NCBI GenBank assembly: GCA_023053575.1
Contig: JAKZAP010000013.1
Span: forward strand, 21,817,070 to 21,881,069
DNA length: 64,000 nt
Direction of reading: 5' to 3'
From: Branchinecta lynchi
Taxonomy: Eukaryota; Arthropoda; Branchiopoda; Anostraca; Branchinectidae
In this document: piece after piece, positions 50,692-60,689 of the stretch
Layout: each line of letters starts with the position of its first letter
Numbering within the stretch: the first letter of the stretch is position 1
The notes under the pieces: model-generated
Database searches by the model: none
What the model saw: only the letters and a program-made list of their open reading frames with translations
Told to the model about the DNA's origin: nothing
Made by a program: the position numbers and the translations under genes

Positions 50692-51125
50692 CCCGATGAA
50701 AAAATTATCTCAAAATAGTAGTATGAAGTTCTACGGAAAAGTAGCATGCAGTACAAACTGATGCGATGGAGCATAGAAGGAGATTTTTAGAATAGGAGCT
50801 GTGTGTTAGCTATGTAAGTGAGTGCATTTTTTACAATTTTTGTTGCCATGGCCCTCGGGCTTTTTCCGGTAATTACATTCTACATTTTTCTTCTACATTC
50901 TACATGCTTCTATGTCAAGGCTACCGTGTTACTGCATTCTACTGCATGCTACTATAGATAGCCTGGATGCTACTATAGCAAGACAGGATGCTACTGGATA
51001 CTACTGCTTAAGATTGGCCCAGTCTGAGGCACATTACATGTAGTATTCTTTACTATTAAGTATCAGTACATGCAATTGCTAGTACAACTATCATACACCT
51101 ACACAGGCTACACATTTTCATCAGG
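50692..51125 (+). mobile_element. Family D element, copy 3, with nested LINE tail
   Basis: Ends CCCGATGAAAAAATT and TTTTCATCAGG. At about 50765-50905 a LINE tail (TTGCCATGGCCCTCGGGCTT, TACATTCTACAT) interrupts the element. It lies only 29 bases before exon 11. Confidence 0.7.
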
Positions 51126-51154
51126 TAGTACAATCTGTCGCGGTTTTTTTTCAG

Positions 51155-51344
51155 ACTCTTGTTTGTTGCTGATGCTGGTGGTGTCCGGAGCCGACCGAAA
51201 ATTATTCAGTATACCTTAGACGGCAAGAACGCAAAAGATTTCATATCTGATCTACCATCGCCTGCGGAATCTCTGGTGTACGACCACACTAGGCAGGCTT
51301 TGTACTGGACGTACGGAAGCGCTACTACGTCCTTTGGTGCTTCG
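51155..51344 (+). CDS. LRP1: LRP1-like exon 11: propeller 2 blades
   Basis: Acceptor gtttttttttcag ends at 51154, donor gtaagt starts at 51345; 190 bases, phase 2-0. The peptide starts RLLFVADAGG (LFVAD for YWTD), then IIQYTLDGKNAKDFISDLPS and AESLVYDHTRQALYWTYGSA (LYWTY blade). It is the equivalent of exon 6 in propeller 1, with the same 2-0 phases. Confidence 0.88.
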
Positions 51345-51423
51345 GTAAGTTACATAAAGACCTTATATATAATTATGAATGAATGAATGAATGAATTACT
51401 TTATTTCAGCTTTATTTTGTGGG

Positions 51424-51642
51424 AGGGGCGTCACGTATGGGGGGAAGGGGAGGTCCCCCTCCCCAATGTTGTCGGCCAGTCTGTAAAAAATAGCCAAGTC
51501 GGCTATTTTTCGTAAAACAGTTGATTTTTCGTCAAAACAGTCGTTTTTCTGCAAATACAGTAAGTAAAAATTACCAGCCACTCGTTAAATAGCTTGTCGA
51601 CCCCCCCCCCCCCCCCCCCAAACTTTGGCTAGTAACGCCTCT
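51424..51642 (-). mobile_element. Family K element, copy 3 (reverse, short)
   Basis: GGGGCGTCACGTATGG at the left, TAGTAACGCCTC at the right, with poly-C at 51601-51619 and CAGTTGATTTTTCGTCAAAA-type units. Confidence 0.65.
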
Positions 51643-51867
51643 GCTTATTAAGCGTTTTAAAGGAAACCTCGGACTATGTACTTTTTATGTTCCGTTAGTC
51701 TAAAATAGATTTAGTACTTTAAATCCAGGCTATGTTTTGTCAAGAAAAATGTTGACAAAATTTTACAAAAACAGCTTCGGACGGAAGCCCTCAAAACCCA
51801 TAACCTATGCCCATTCTTTCTCAAGTAGACAATGTAAGACGTTCTACTATTAATTTAGTTTTCTTAA

Positions 51868-52185
51868 AGGGCCTCTCTTACCAATAATACTAATGCAACC
51901 TACTTCCATGATCACTCCATATATTTCTAAGCCCGGAGACCCCAATTTCGTACCGTACATTCTAACCTCTCTTAGCAAAACCATGCTGGTTTTCTCACTT
52001 GCCGTTCCATATTACTTTCTATGTGTATCACGCTGTCGATGGTTGTCTGCGAGAAGTTTTTCCATCACAAAAAACGGTTATGTAAATTGTTTCCTTGTTT
52101 TCGCTACTAGTCAATGGGTCTCGGAAAAGGCTTAGCAAAAAACCGTGGGTTATTTGTTGAAAGCACAGCATAGTTTTACAGTATG
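51868..52185 (+). mobile_element. Family G element, copy 3, right end lost
   Basis: TTAA (51864-51867), then AGGGCCTCTCTTACC and the usual interior (GACCCCAATTTCGTACC, GGTTTTCTCACTTGCCG). It stops at TAGTTTTACAGTATGTGACA without the terminal GGGGTCCT. Confidence 0.72.
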
Positions 52186-52395
52186 TGACATTTGGCGTGT
52201 GACCTTTCGGCCTTGTGTCTGTGATTTCCCTAGTAAGTAAGTAAGTAAGTAATTTACTTATGACCTGCCATTTTAAATGAAGAAAGTAAACAAAACACAT
52301 AAAAACACAGAAAAGACACTTAATTTTCAATGTTCGGTCAGGAAGCAGTGGACGACGTCGTGCGCTGGTTGGGCCCTGTTATTAGTATTTACAGT

Positions 52396-52757
52396 AGCTG
52401 CGTTTTTGCCGTCTTCCAGTTAACCGACCTACAAGATTTCCCACTATAAGTCTTTTCCTTCGTTCGGTTCACCGACCTAAGTTTTTATAAGCTGTTTTTT
52501 TTTTTGCTACGTTTGCCAGTCGGTCAACCGACCTGTGGACTGAGGCGGGAGCTCCGTCCAACCGACCTACGCTCTTGGCACGGCGCGAAATTCAAAATTT
52601 TCATTGGAGAGATAGGCGTCGGTGACGGGAAGACGCCATTTTTTCTTATAAGCCGTTTTTTAGAGCTCAATCGAACCGACCGGCGAGACGAAAAACGGCC
52701 AATAGTGGCAAATAGGTAGGTTAACCGACCTATGGAGAAAAAGCACAAGACGCAGCT
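52396..52757 (+). mobile_element. B-type TIR element with AACCGACC repeats
   Basis: Ends AGCTGCGTTTTTG and AGACGCAGCT. AGT is duplicated outside (52393-52395 and 52758-52760). The interior differs from family B and contains about six AACCGACC or close variants (TTAACCGACCTA, GTTCACCGACCTAA, CAACCGACCTGT, AACCGACCTACG, GAACCGACCGGC, GTTAACCGACCTA). Confidence 0.75.
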
Positions 52758-53025
52758 AGTGTCATTGAATGGAGAGAAATAAATGAATAATTAGTAAACT
52801 AGCCACGGCTTTCGCTGTCTTAAGCCGTTCCCCATGCCCATTGTCTTCTAGTAAAACAGGAAAACATTTACATAGCCGGGTGTTTTGATGAGCGAGCTTC
52901 CCCTGAACAACCGTCGAGAGCGTGCAATGCAGCGAAGGTAGTGAAACAAGGCAAGTGCGGAAATCATCGAGTTGCCGCTCGGTGGTTAGAATATACCGTA
53001 TTCAGTTTGGGGTTCTAGATTTTGA

Positions 53026-53467
53026 AGGACACCTGAATGAAGCGTACCAAGTATCATCCGTATCTGTACGACTTCCGTTAATATTGCTTGCAGAAACCCC
53101 AATCCAAATACGAAATAGTGTTTCCAAGCTATGACTTTTGCTCCATTTTGCATCTGTCTTTATTTCAGTACCGAACAATTTTAGAAATGAAAAAATGTCT
53201 CCGATCAACCCTTCTTCTGGAATATTTTTTAACAAGTTAAGCCCTAACGTATATCTAGAAAAAAAATTCCAATACGATTCAGCCAGCGCTGTAGAAGATT
53301 TGAATGAATTGCACTTTTTGTCTTGGAGTCTGCATGTACAAACCTCCAGAAACGGACATCCCTATTTTGAAAACGTCACGCTCAGGAGAAGAATGCTCTC
53401 CGTGACCATGTCTGTAAATGCATTCTCCATGGTGTGTTCAAGTATGGTTTCATTGTTCAGGTGTCCT
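53026..53467 (-). mobile_element. Family F TTAA-flanked MITE, copy 2 (reverse)
   Basis: AGGACACCTGAATG at one end and TTCAGGTGTCCT at the other, TTAA at 53468-53471 and TTGA on the other side. The interior is the reverse of 15596-16030, including GAAACACTATTTCG-type blocks. Confidence 0.8.
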
Positions 53468-53482
53468 TTAAGAAGGGACGGT

Positions 53483-54027
53483 AGAAATAGAAAACCGTGA
53501 TTTTCGGGTTATTTTTCTTGCTCAGCTTAGCTTAGCTGCGAGGGATAAATATATATTCGGATATTTCGGTTGGAGTTCTGTGAAAGTATTTGTGCAGTGA
53601 TGGGAAATAAGGATTATATAACTGCTGGGCTTTTGCACTTTCCCAGGGAATGATTGTAAAATTAGTTGGTAAATTGTAAATAGGCACAGAATTCAGAATT
53701 TTAAAATAATCTCAGATTTGTACATATACACTCTTAACACGCACATTTTAATATTCGTTATTTATTTAAATTTGTATGTCGTTCAATCCGCATCGCTCTT
53801 CTGTTTTTCAGTTACATATCGGTGTATGTTTTGTTGGTTCCGCATCGTTTTTCTGTTGGTATTGTGTTGTATCTTATGATTTAGTTTTTTTTTTTTTTTC
53901 GCTGAGGACGGTTTGCCGGAAGTGCAACCGAAATATCCGAATTTATATTTATCCCTCGCACATCATCTTAGAGGGATAATTTGCTGATCAAGGAAAAAAA
54001 AACAAGAATCACGGTTTTCTATTTCTT
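53483..54027 (+). mobile_element. TIR element with 20-bp ends and long inner arms
   Basis: AGAAATAGAAAACCGTGATT (53483-53502) is exactly inverted at 54008-54027. Inside, GAGGGATAAATATATATTCG and GGATATTTCGGTTG face CAACCGAAATATCC and a matching GAGGGATAAAT-type block, so it can fold for ~80 bp on each side. It abuts the family F copy. Confidence 0.82.
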
Positions 54028-54078
54028 TTGTAATGTGGTCAGCTTGGCTTCAAACCTTAGATATAGTGATTACGGTAG

Positions 54079-54432
54079 TACACTGTAAGAAGTTTCTCCA
54101 TATAAAGATAAAGTTAACTGCAGTATTTGCTACTCAGATTCATCTTGTCTCTATTTGGTATTACTCTTATCTGCTTTGACGGTGCAAAACGGATAAGTCA
54201 GCTACATTTTATTAGAGCTATATTTTGGCCCTTCTTGGCTAGGGTCCTCTTCAGGCTCAAGCCGCTCGAGCTGGAAAATCTAGCTGACTTATCCGTTTTG
54301 CACAGTCAAATGTGATTCGCAGTCAGCTTGGGCTGAAGGAATATCAATCTTATATGCGTAGAGAAGACTAATCTGAGTAGCAAATACTGCAGTTAACTTT
54401 AATCTTTATACTGAAAAACTTTTTACAGTGTA
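54079..54432 (+). mobile_element. Foldback element with family C nested in its loop
   Basis: TACACTGTAAGAAGTTTCTC through GTTAACTGCAGTATTTGCTA (54079-54140) is inverted at 54372-54432. The loop contains the complete family C copy at 54175-54310. Confidence 0.82.
54175..54310. mobile_element. Family C, complete copy
   Basis: TTTGACGGTGCAAAACGGAT with the following ten bases is inverted at the other end (GCTGACTTATCCGTTTTGCA, CAGTCAAA), one mismatch in about 30. The core reads GGCCCTTCTTGGCTAGGGTC followed by TCAGGCTCAAGCCGCTCGAG. This is the best-preserved reference copy of the family. Confidence 0.8.
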
Positions 54433-55121
54433 GGTTGCAGTGCTCTTCCGTATCTTCTGCTGCCGGTCATTTATTCATACTATTCATTTATTCATACTAC
54501 ACAAACTACATAATATAAATATGGCAAGAGGCAAGATCCCCTGAAGCTATCTTGTTGGTGATAACGCACTAACGCACCATTGCTCAACAATTTTATCTAG
54601 ACTTCCTTGCCCATGGACCAGTATCAAACGTACCTAACAAATATATTACAAAAGTACCCTACTCCCATCTTCTAAGCCCGTACAAGTTGATACCTTGGAG
54701 AAATGGAGACTGAACCTATGCCTCGAGTTCAGTAAAAAAAAAATTATTTCGCACCCCATCTACAATGAGTTTCTCCCTCCCCCATACAACAATGTAAGGG
54801 AAAGGCAAGAGCGAGCAGTCTCTGCGAAGGTCCCAATATTCCAAGCAGTAGCGGCCAAACACAGCCGTTACCAAAATGGTCTTATACAAAGATTTTTTAA
54901 ATTTTAAATAGCCTGTGACCATTTGTGCGTACGTTACTTTTACATGTATAGGTTATATTGATAAAATTTTACATGACAGTATTCACCAATTTTAGTTTTG
55001 TTACCATGATGTGTTAGCGAATAAATTACTATTCTATTCTAAATCTGTTTCGTGTATTTTCACCTGACAGCTCACTCGTCATTTGCATTACCTTTTCACT
55101 TCATTGTTGTTTTATTTTTAG

Positions 55122-55293
55122 ATTGAGAAAGCTAATGTCCCTACCGGCACTGTTTCAACCTACCGGAAGAACCTGAGCAGACCGGAATCCGTTTCCATTT
55201 CCTCCGGATTTGTGTACTGGGTATCTTCCATGTCTCCCTCGTTGGAATGGGCGGAGAAAGACTCTATGAAAGGAATCAAGAGACTGCATTATG
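55122..55293 (+). CDS. LRP1: LRP1-like exon 12: end of propeller 2
   Basis: Acceptor tttatttttag ends at 55121, donor gtgagt starts at 55294; 172 bases, phase 0-1. The peptide continues a blade (EKANVPTGTVSTYRKNLSRP) and ends the propeller with SVSISSGFVYWVSSMSPSLE, where YWVS replaces YWTD, then KGIKRLHYG. LRP1 has the same closing pattern (g..LFWTe...g.vyRL). Confidence 0.86.
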
Positions 55294-55398
55294 GTGAGTC
55301 CCCCTTTCTTTTATCCCAGGTGAATGCGAGGGTCTTCCCTCTAAAAGCCCGGTCAGACCGGGCGTCCGCATATTTGCCTCTACGTGAAAACATGGCCT

Positions 55399-56330
55399 AA
55401 AGGCGGCTTCACACTGACTTAAGACCCCTTTCACACTGGAGTACTTAGGTCTCTTAAGTGTACTTTATGCGTCTAAAGTCGTACTTAACGTAAGAAATCT
55501 TACTTAACTTTAGTATTTTTCAAAGTTGAAAATTTTTCAACTTTACATTCAAAGTTAAGTGCACTTAAGGAAGAGAGGAGAAAAGTTGTCAAAAAACAAA
55601 AATCAAGATGGATTTTGATACATTTGTACGTGAAAGAACTTTCCTCTACAATTCCTCCAAAAAGATCGGGGCAAGTGCTAAATCATCGTCTGAGCTACTG
55701 TAAACCATTTATTCTCATTTTGAATTATTCGCTGATGATGAAAAGTGTGAAAATCTAGGAAGAAATGAAGAAAATTTACTTAGCTTCAGCTCCTTGGTGG
55801 GAAAGGCCTAAGTATGGTAACGTAGGTAACTTAACGTAACTTTTGCTACTTAACTTTAGTTCTTAATGGACACCTGAACAAAAACCATACTTGAACACAC
55901 CATGGAGAATGCATTTACAGACATGGACACGGAGAGCATTCTTCTCCTGAGCGTGACGTTTTCAAAATAGGGATAATTGTTTCCGGAGGTTTGCACATGC
56001 AGACTCCAAGACAAAAAGCGCAATCCATTCAAATCTTGTACAACGCTGGCCGGATCGTATTGGAATTTCTTCTAGATATATGTTTGGGCTTATCTGGTTA
56101 AAAAATATTCCAGAAGAAGGGTTGATTGGAGACATTTGTTCATTTCTAAAATTGCTCGGTACTGAAATGAGGACAGATGAAAAATGGAGCAAAAATCATA
56201 GTTTGGAAACGGTGTTTCGTAGTTGGATTGGGTTTTCTGCAGGCAATGTTAACGGACGTCATACAGATAGGGATGATACTTGGTACTCTTCATTCAGGTC
56301 TCTTTTAAGTGGCAATGTGAAGCCGCCTTA
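55399..56330 (+). mobile_element. TIR element (AAGGCGGCTTCACA ends) with family F nested
   Basis: AAGGCGGCTTCACA at 55399 is inverted at 56316-56329 (TGTGAAGCCGCCTT). The part left of the nested F copy has several TTAAGT/ACTTAA-type short inverted pieces (55430-55560). Without F it would be ~500 bp. Confidence 0.75.
55868..56304 (+). mobile_element. Family F TTAA-flanked MITE, copy 3
   Basis: TGGACACCTGAAC at the left and TTCAGGTCTCT at the right, with TTAA outside both (55864-55867 and 56305-56308). It lies inside the larger TIR element at 55399-56330. Confidence 0.8.
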
Positions 56331-56342
56331 AAGCTTGACATA

Positions 56343-56624
56343 AGTTGCGTTTTTGAGCGAAGTTTAAAGTAATCTTCAACCTCAAAGGTATTTGTTTAAT
56401 TACCGTTTTTGGTCGCCTGTCGCAGTTTCTTCGTCCTTCAAACTCTTATCGTCGAACTTCGTGAGCTAGCAAGTTCGAAGTTTGAAGAAATACCAACCGG
56501 ACAAGGATCGCCGGAGTCGTAAAAACACTGATGAAGCAAACGGTGAACTTCGACGGCGTTTGAAAACGGAAATTAAGCAACCGGCTTCGCTATCGGTGAA
56601 AAAAACTTCGATCAAAACGCAACT
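56343..56624 (+). mobile_element. B-type TIR element with ATA duplication
   Basis: Ends AGTTGCGTTTTTGAGCGAAG and CTTCGATCAAAACGCAACT. ATA is duplicated outside (56340-56342 and 56625-56627). The interior differs from family B and from 52396-52757, yet the first ~13 bases are the same. Confidence 0.8.
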
Positions 56625-57110
56625 ATATTTTCGTGGCGTGTTTAAGTAGGCATGGTGAGTGAAATCCGTGTTACTTAACTAAACTAGGGCCCTTCGGATA
56701 GCCAATTGTTCGCTGATTACACTTTACGTTACCCAGTGAAAATTAAGTCTACTTCTTTTCCTCTTAGAATGAGGGTTTGACCTGTTTCCCACCAACCAAG
56801 GTCCTTCCCAGGGTTGCCAAAGTGACCCTTTTGGTGTCATTATGACACTTTTTGAAGTCGGCTAAACTTTCCACACTTGCAGGCCAAATTGTGGCGCATT
56901 TGCTAAAATGACACTTATATGGAACTTTCTGAGTTTTAATTATACAGTTCATAGAAATATATATTTCTGTTAGCGACACAGCTGCATGCGGGTGACAGCA
57001 ATTCCCTCTGTCACACTTTTGGGCTATTCCTTGGCAATTCTTTGTCACCTTTTGTGTCTTAAATGCAATATCAGTAAGTAATGCTGTGACCCAGTTTGTT
57101 CCTTGAGTCA

Positions 57111-57451
57111 GAGGCGTTACTAGCCAAAATGTTTGGAGGGAGGGGCTATGTATTTACCGACTGGCTGGTAATTTGTACTGACTGTTTTGCAGAGAAACGA
57201 CCGTTTTCAAGAAAAAAAAAACTCAGTTTTGACAAAAATTCGACTGATTTCCAGAAAAACGATTTTTTTTTTTTTAAATCTTCTGTTTTGATAAACATTC
57301 GACTGACTTTTAGAAAAGATGACTTTTTTCATGAAAAAATCAGCTGTTTCTTACGAAAAACGTGGAGTTCCTCGCCGACTCGGTTATTTTTTACTGACTG
57401 GCCGACAACATCTGGGGCCTTCCCGCCCCCCCCCCCATACGTGACGCCCCT
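57111..57451 (+). mobile_element. Family K element, copy 4
   Basis: GAGGCGTTACTAGCC at the left, CATACGTGACGCCCCT at the right, with CGACTGATTTCCAGAAAAAC-type units and poly-C near 57430. Confidence 0.68.
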
Positions 57452-57571
57452 GCCTTGACTAACTAATTAGTATTTGATCACCTATTCACTCTAAGCTTAA
57501 GCCCAAAGCTCATAGGACTTCATTAATTGATTTGATTTTGTATTCAATTCAAATTGTCGTGGTTCATTTTT

Positions 57572-58255
57572 TGAAACCACAGCCTAGTTTTAAAGTATTC
57601 AAATATTTTAAGATGCTGTGAGTAAATAGCGCGGGTCCTCTAAGCATCAAGTATCCAACAATAAATTTCCAAGTTCTGTCTCGTTCTGTCTCGACACTAC
57701 TATAGTAAAAGTCATGTACATAAAGGACACGTCGTGTCTATGCCGCCAATGCAACCTATTTCTGTAATTGCGTTCAGTATTCTTAAGCCCGGAGACCCAA
57801 ACATACTAAGGGCGCTAACGATGCCCTACTTACCTTTGCACTTACCACGATTTACTATACTCTATATGACTAAGTCCAAAACACAACTATGAACCTCGGG
57901 AAGAACGAGAAATGTCACCGGAACGATTACTCAAATCCTGTATCAACCAATGAACGGCGTTCGCTGGGGACAGCTGTGGCGGTGAAGCCTTCGACTCTTC
58001 CGCTAGGTACACGGCGATTCCTCATCGGCACGTAGAGTTAGTCATCAAGAGACAAGAGTATTTTCCAGGCGCACTAGGCTCCCGATGAGTGTTCGCAGAT
58101 CATGCTATCGATGCGTAAAACCCGCAATCTGGGAAAATGCTTAAAACTGCCAAAGCCGTGAATAATTTGACTAAAGTAGAGCCTAGTTTTAAAGTTTTCA
58201 CATAGCTGTCAGTATTGGACTAAACAGTAAATAGAGCGAGGTCTGCTTTAAAATT
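57572..58255 (+). mobile_element. Family G remnants with family N nested
   Basis: A G right end (57572-57642) is followed at about 57745-57800 by a G left part (GCCCGGAGACCC). Family N follows (57848-58085: CTATACTCTATATGACTAAG), then another G right part (58120-58255: GGCTTAAAACTGCC-like, CCTAGTTTTAAAG). At least two G copies and an insertion are therefore involved. Confidence 0.55.
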
Positions 58256-58661
58256 CAAATACTGCTTTTGCACATTTTTTTTTGTCAGGTACTTAATACC
58301 TTAGTAGAAAACTGCCTCAAATGTGCCTCAGTGTGTTTTGGAGGCGACCCCGTCTCCTTAAATATTTGTCCGGGGCGTGCTGGGTTCGTTATCTATATAT
58401 TTACGATCCGCTTTTTAGTTACAGCCGGAGTAAAAGAAAACAAAGTAAAAGACACAAATTAAAACACTAAACAAAACAAAGTAAATAAAAATTGCAGCGT
58501 TCTTTAAGTACACTTTAAAAGCACACTGAATAGCCTACACATAAAAGTTTGGCACATCGACATGTAAACTAAACGGGTTCAGGATTGAAAAACAGGCTGA
58601 GAATATCGTGGGCTGGCAGGGCAGGATATTGGAATGTTTGTCAAATTAGAGAGAGGATTTA

Positions 58662-58957
58662 GAGCGTGTTCCATCCTACTTACCGTAGTTACTACGCATG
58701 ACGTCACAGATTCTGGCTTTTTGCCGTCAAGGCTGGAACGATTTTTCTATTTTCTAGCAGGATCTCACGCCAGGGGCGAATCTGACCAATCACGTTACAG
58801 AGATGCGTAGTTACTACGCTCCCGAGCATGGTAAGCAAATAGTAACTATTAGTTACTATTCCGACAAGGTTGGAACGGTCAGCGTAGTAACTTTTCGTGA
58901 GGATGGAACGGAAATAGTAACTAATAGTTACTATTTGTGGAAGGGTGGAACACGCTC
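58662..58957 (+). mobile_element. Family J Harbinger-like MITE, copy 2
   Basis: GAGCGTGTTCCATCCT and AGGGTGGAACACGCTC ends, TTA duplicated outside (58659-58661 and 58958-58960). The interior is ~90% like copy 1 by eye, including GACCAATCACGTTACAGAGA. Confidence 0.85.
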
Positions 58958-59094
58958 TTAGTTCATCTGAGGCAGTTGTCGACGTCTCCGTTGCTGGGTC
59001 TTTTTTTGTTTTGTTTACAAAAACAAGTAGTAAAACTGTCCTACAACCTTCCTCCTTCATCCTGGCTTGGTATAGGCTGACAGTATCGATGATA

Positions 59095-59500
59095 ATAGTT
59101 GATAGACCACGGTCTTTAGACCACGGTCTAAAGTCGTTTTCGCAGTTATCGTGGTATCTATCTATATGTACCACGTCAAAAGGCGTGTTTGCAGTTATCG
59201 TGGTATCTGGCCAGTTATCGTGGTATCTGATATGCAGAAACCACGGTCCGATCGTGGTATCTGAAAAGTCATCTCACTGTCATCAGATTTTGTCAAATTG
59301 GGGAGAAAGAAGTTTAGCACTTAGTGATGTAACTGGATATCAGTTTTTCTTTTGGGATGACTTCGAAAAGTGTAATTTCGGCAGTAGTCGTTTTTGCAGA
59401 GAAGCCCTGTATCAGATACCACTGTAACTGCAAAAACGACTAATTGCAGATTCAGTTACCGTGGTAACAGATACCATGGTATCAGCAAAAACTTAACTAA
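59095..59500 (+). mobile_element. Family B element, copy 4
   Basis: GACCACGGTC and CAGTTATCGTGGTATCTG palindromic text, the TTTTGGGATGACTTCGAAAA block and a right end ATCAGCAAAAACTTAACT. The left end is degraded. Confidence 0.65.
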
Positions 59501-59534
59501 TGACAGAAGGAGTTCAAGTTCTTTTTAATTCCAG

Positions 59535-59793
59535 GTCATGAAAATTCAAACAAGTTTGCCAACCTTCATCGAATTGCCGTCATGCAGCCGCTTCCCTCTG
59601 ACCAGCTTCATATGAACACGACCTGCAGTGCTGCCACATGTGCCCATTTCTGCATCCCGCTAGATGGCAAACATGTCTGCGAGTGCGCTCTAGGATTTGA
59701 ATCTGTCGCTGGTGGCGCTAGTTGTATTAAAGCGGACTGCAAAGATTCCGAGTTTCAGTGTCAAAGCGGGGAGTGTCGTACGAAGTCTGAGAA
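59535..59793 (+). CDS. LRP1: LRP1-like exon 13: EGF domain and first part of an LDLa repeat
   Basis: Acceptor ttaattccag ends at 59534, donor gtaaga starts at 59794; 259 bases, phase 1-2. After a linker (HENSNKFANLHRIAVMQPLP) comes an EGF module with six cysteines (TTCSAATCAHFCIPLDGKHV, CECALGFES, GASC), then the start of an LDLa repeat (ADCKDSEFQCQSGECRTKSE). The phase-2 intron cuts this LDLa in the middle, unlike the one-exon LDLa of exon 1. This marks the start of the second ligand-binding cluster. Confidence 0.9.
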
Positions 59794-59898
59794 GTAAGAC
59801 TTTCTTCTTTTACTATTTGTTTTTTGGTGGTTCGCTAGAGGCAGGTGCAGTCTCTTGTGGTAGTCCTTATGGTTGGGAGCTGATGGAAATTCCGTTAA

Positions 59899-60346
59899 AG
59901 CACAATTCTTACTAGATATGATCTACTCCCTATAAAATAGATCAGAAAAAAACGTTTTCGAAAATACTATTATTTCCCACCTCAAACTAGCGATTCTCTC
60001 GTTAGCGCTTGTCGATTAAATCCAGCCTTCCTGCTCTCCGACGCGGTGGCTGGGCGCAAAAGATTTGAAAACTGAACGTGCCTTGGTTAAAAAGTGGGAA
60101 AACTAAGCAAATAAAAGAAGTAATAAACAGAAGATTATCACACCCTTATGTGTGATGGAGAGCTGCCAGCGGCAGTGAAGATTCCGGCAAACTTTTTGTT
60201 GAGTGACGGAAAAACTCGGCTAAGGCCGAAAAAGCGCTAAAATTCGTAGAAATGAAACAATGGAGAAAGGTTAGGATTTTAGAAGATTAAAATCCCATAT
60301 GGGAGCTAAGTATATTATAAAAAGCAGAATAAGCAAGAGGGGTCCT
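59899..60346 (+). mobile_element. Family H element, copy 2
   Basis: Starts AGCACAATTCTTACTAG after TTAA (59895-59898) and ends AGAGGGGTCCT followed by GTAA (one change from TTAA). The interior matches 48254-48703. Confidence 0.8.
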
Positions 60347-60402
60347 GTAAGACTTGTACAACAGTCTTACAGCTAATGGTGAGGCTTTCACGAGTTTTTT
60401 TT

Positions 60403-60545
60403 CAATCAATCAATCAAGTTAATTCTAAGTAGCTAAAAGCTAGAAGTGGAATACAAATTTACAACATAAACAGACATGAAACAAATTAACTAATACACTT
60501 ACAAGATTTTATCAGAAATAAATGATGGGATGAAACTACGTAAAA
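60403..60545 (-). mobile_element. LINE 3' tail
   Basis: On the minus strand, GTAGTTTCATCCCATCATTT ... CTTTTAGCTACTTAGAATTA and a (GATT)n end, as at 22888. Confidence 0.6.
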
Positions 60546-60689
60546 ATTGGGCAGAAGAATTAACAGGATATGGAAAAATTGATTGCCAGTATTCCTCTCG
60601 GACCGACGCACCCACAAGCCGAATGTGAAAAGAGTTACAATAAATATTCTTTGAGCCCAAGCTGATTTTGAAACATTTAATCAATCAAT

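Larger units (their letters stand above)
46980..51154 (+). other. Intron 10
   Basis: Contains a TIR element with 29-bp perfect ends, family C, H, N and D elements, a LINE remnant and tail, a family K part, a ~60-bp minisatellite and a further D element reaching to 29 bases before exon 11. Confidence 0.75.
51345..55121 (+). other. Intron 11
   Basis: Contains (AATG)n, family K and G elements, (GTAA)n (52228-52252), a B-type TIR element, a family F element, two further TIR elements (one with C nested) and a LINE/SINE tail near 55000. From 52760 to 53020 and 54440 to 54985 nothing is recognisable. Confidence 0.75.
55294..59534 (+). other. Intron 12
   Basis: Holds a large TIR element with F nested in it, a B-type element, family K, G, N, J and B elements. 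From 56630 to 57105 and 58260 to 58660 I see nothing recognisable. Confidence 0.75.

Noticed and set aside
25200..52260. CRISPR-like spaced repeats, bacterial operons or phage genes
   Set aside because: Spliced animal-type exons, LINEs and MITEs show nuclear eukaryotic DNA; the repeats are interspersed or tandem, not direct repeats with unique spacers.
53138..53500. 120-residue open frame on the + strand
   Set aside because: It is the reverse of the non-coding family F element; the three copies do not keep a common frame.
58704..59427. Open frames of 156 and 160 residues near 59 kb
   Set aside because: They cross family J and family B elements and consist mainly of their repeated motifs in translation.
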